Below, piece by piece: positions 58,646 to 60,318 of a DNA stretch of 60,318 nt (the first letter of the stretch is position 1; the number at the start of each line of letters is the position of its first letter). A program made the translations under genes and the position numbers. The stretch is from an uncultured Oxalicibacterium sp. (GTDB lineage: Bacteria; Pseudomonadota; Gammaproteobacteria; Burkholderiales; Burkholderiaceae_D): contig NZ_CAJYMD010000030.1 of the NCBI RefSeq assembly GCF_913776015.1, positions 1 to 60,318 on the forward strand, given 5' to 3'. The notes beneath the pieces were generated by a model that ran no database searches, was not told the origin of the DNA, and saw nothing but the letters and a program-made list of their open reading frames with translations.

Positions 58646-59752
58646 TTATTCGCCGAGGATGATGCGCAAGACGCGGCGCAGCGGTTCGGCTGCGCCCCAC
58701 AGCAGTTGATCGCCAATCACGAACGAAGACAGATATTCCGGTCCCTGATTCAGCTTGCGCACACGGCCCACGCCGATATCCAGACCACCGGTGATCGAAG
58801 CTGGCGTCAATTCCTTGACCGTCACGGCGCGTTCGTTTGGCACCCACTTCACCCACTGGTTGCCGCCACGGATGATGCCCTCCACGTCGGCCAACGGCAC
58901 ATCGCGCTTGAGCTTGATCGTCAGCGCCAGGCTGTGGCAGCGCATGGCGCCAATGCGCACGCACAAGCCATCGACAGGAATGGTTTGCGTCGTACCGAGA
59001 ATCTTGTTGACCTCGGCCTGGCCCTTCCATTCTTCCTTGGACTGACCGTTTTCGAGTTGGGCATCGATCCACGGAATCAGGCCGCCAGCCAGCGGCGCAC
59101 CGAAGAATTCGGTCGGCACATCCTGACGAATGCTTTGGGCAACCTTGCGATCGATATCAAGAATTGCCGAAGCGGGATTGGCCAACTCGTCAGCGACCGC
59201 GCCGTGTACCGCGCCCATGCCCGAAATCAGTTCGCGCATGTGGTTGGCCCCGCCACCCGAAGCCGCCTGATAGGTCATCGAACTGACCCACTCGACCAGA
59301 CCTTCCTTGAACAGACCACCAACACCCATCAACAGGATGGAGTTGGTACAGTTGCCGCCGATGTAATTCTTGACGCCCTTGCCAAGCGCATCCTGAATGA
59401 CGTTCAGATTGACCGGGTCGAGCACGATGACGGCATCATCCTTCATGCGCAGCGTCGACGCCGCATCGATCCAGTAACCATTCCAGCCAGCCGCACGCAG
59501 CTTGGGGAAAATCTCGGTAGTGTAATCACCGCCCTGGCAGGTAATGATGATGTCGCACTTTTTCAGCGCGTCGATATCGTTGGCATCCTGCAGCGTGGTT
59601 TCATTCTTTGCCATCGCCGGGGCCTTGCCGCCCTTGTTCGATGTCGAAAAGAAGACCGGTTCGATGTGATCGAAATCCCTCTCTTCCTGCATGCGCTGCA
59701 TGAGAACAGAACCGACCATGCCGCGCCAACCAACCAGACCAACTAGCTTCAT
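58646..59752 (-). CDS. asd: Aspartate-semialdehyde dehydrogenase
   Basis: The 368-residue enzyme makes aspartate semialdehyde for lysine, threonine and methionine synthesis and for diaminopimelate. The NADP loop [10 protein letters not shown] is near residue 8, the active-site Cys is in [11 protein letters not shown] near residue 135, and the catalytic His is in [13 protein letters not shown]. Three ATG codons stand in a row (59758, 59755, 59752); the third has the best spacing from AAAGGA. The enzyme is the gamma/betaproteobacterial Asd type. It follows leuB after 73 nt. Confidence 0.96.
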   Translation of the reverse strand: MKLVGLVGWRGMVGSVLMQRMQEERDFDHIEPVFFSTSNKGGKAPAMAKNETTLQDANDIDALKKCDIIITCQGGDYTTEIFPKLRAAGWNGYWIDAASTLRMKDDAVIVLDPVNLNVIQDALGKGVKNYIGGNCTNSILLMGVGGLFKEGLVEWVSSMTYQAASGGGANHMRELISGMGAVHGAVADELANPASAILDIDRKVAQSIRQDVPTEFFGAPLAGGLIPWIDAQLENGQSKEEWKGQAEVNKILGTTQTIPVDGLCVRIGAMRCHSLALTIKLKRDVPLADVEGIIRGGNQWVKWVPNERAVTVKELTPASITGGLDIGVGRVRKLNQGPEYLSSFVIGDQLLWGAAEPLRRVLRIILGE

Positions 59753-59825
59753 CATCATTTCCTTTATGACGGGCGGGAAATCGTAATCCGCCCTGTTCGT
59801 CAAACTACTGCCAGCTTACCGCCAA

Positions 59826-60318
59826 TTACTTGAGTGCTTTCAGGACTGCATCACCCATTTGCGTGGTGCCAACCTTGGTGGTACCGGCTTCGTAGATGTC
59901 CGGCGTACGCAGACCTTGCTGGAGAACCGCCTTAACGGCAGCTTCCACGCGATCCGCCTGTTCCGGCTTGTTCAGCGAGTAACGCAGCATCATGGCCAGC
60001 GACAGGATTTGCGCCAATGGATTCGCCATATCCTTGCCAGCGATGTCCGGAGCCGAACCGTGCGAAGGCTCGTACAGACCTTGATTCTTGGCATTCAGCG
60101 AAGCGGAAGGCAGCATGCCGATCGAACCGGTCAGCATTGCTGCAGCGTCGGACAGGATGTCGCCAAACATGTTGCCGGTCACGACCACGTCAAATTTCTT
60201 CGGTGCGCGCACCAGTTGCATGGCTGCGTTATCGACATACATGTGATCGAGTTCGACGTCCGGATATTCCTTGTGCACGTCAGTCACGATATCGCGCCAG
60301 AACTGGAAGGTTTCCAGA
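59826..60318 (-). CDS. leuB: 3-isopropylmalate dehydrogenase (3' part, runs off the window)
   Basis: Only the C-terminal 163 or so codons are present; the coding sequence continues past base 60318. The fragment includes substrate and NAD-binding motifs [29 protein letters not shown] and [20 protein letters not shown]. The enzyme performs the oxidative decarboxylation step of leucine synthesis. Neighbour asd follows, an arrangement common in betaproteobacteria (leuC-leuD-leuB-asd-fimV). Confidence 0.95.
   Translation of the reverse strand, partial: LETFQFWRDIVTDVHKEYPDVELDHMYVDNAAMQLVRAPKKFDVVVTGNMFGDILSDAAAMLTGSIGMLPSASLNAKNQGLYEPSHGSAPDIAGKDMANPLAQILSLAMMLRYSLNKPEQADRVEAAVKAVLQQGLRTPDIYEAGTTKVGTTQMGDAVLKALK

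Overview
The window is a dense stretch of housekeeping chromosome from a betaproteobacterium, most likely a member of the Oxalobacteraceae such as Herminiimonas or Janthinobacterium. That placement rests on gene order (hisS-yfgM-bamB-der-hfq-hflX-hflK-hflC-hisZ-purA; surE-pcm-nlpD-rpoS; leuB-asd-fimV-truA-trpF-trpB-trpA-accD-folC-dedD-cvpA-purF-metZ) and on protein style, and has not been confirmed by a search. No transposase, integrase, phage gene, CRISPR array or rRNA operon was seen. One tRNA gene, tRNA-Leu(CAG), was found.

Layout. 1-3.2 kb: rnr and rlmB (minus). 3.3-3.5 kb: tRNA-Leu (plus) with promoter and terminator. 3.6-20 kb: a long minus-strand series running from ndk through rlmN, pilW/pilF, rodZ, ispG, hisS, yfgM, bamB, der, hfq, hflX, hflK, hflC, hisZ and purA to a phosphoribosyltransferase gene. 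20.1-20.8 kb: a YccA/Bax-inhibitor-1 gene (plus), functionally linked in other bacteria to the FtsH-HflKC protease. 20.9-28.3 kb: rlmD, rpoS, nlpD, pcm, surE, a DinG/YoaA-type iron-sulfur helicase and a DUF465 gene (minus). 28.5-35.8 kb: a signalling patch with a PP2C phosphatase, a membrane Cache-HAMP-PAS-GGDEF-degenerate EAL protein, two small stress-type genes (DUF883 and DUF2383) and an MHYT-GGDEF-EAL protein. 35.9-41.7 kb: pssA, a SIMPL-domain protein and the branched-chain amino acid genes ilvB-ilvN-ilvC (minus). 42.2-45.0 kb: a plus-strand operon of an ECF-type sigma factor, a DUF3619 membrane protein, a DUF3106 exported protein, an RDD membrane protein and a LOG-family enzyme. 45.0-60.3 kb: metZ, purF, cvpA, dedD-like, folC, accD, trpA, trpB, trpF, truA, fimV, asd and the 3' part of leuB (minus).

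Two places stand out. First, the region just downstream of ilvC (about 37,975-38,414) is an array of three roughly 148-bp units. Each carries the last 14 codons of ilvC followed by a palindrome and a terminator-like hairpin. The coding differences between copies are synonymous and the hairpin stems differ by compensatory changes, so this looks like stacked ilvC 3' ends from different alleles or lineages, not a simple decaying duplication. Second, the sigma factor/DUF3619/DUF3106 genes overlap or nearly touch and have the layout of a sigma factor, a membrane anti-sigma factor and a periplasmic sensor or chaperone. This is a plausible, poorly described envelope-stress module.

Most start codons were chosen by family length and ribosome-binding-site position. 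Three genes (rnr, the DinG-like helicase and the Cache-GGDEF protein) appear to start with TTG, and two (pcm, cvpA) with GTG.
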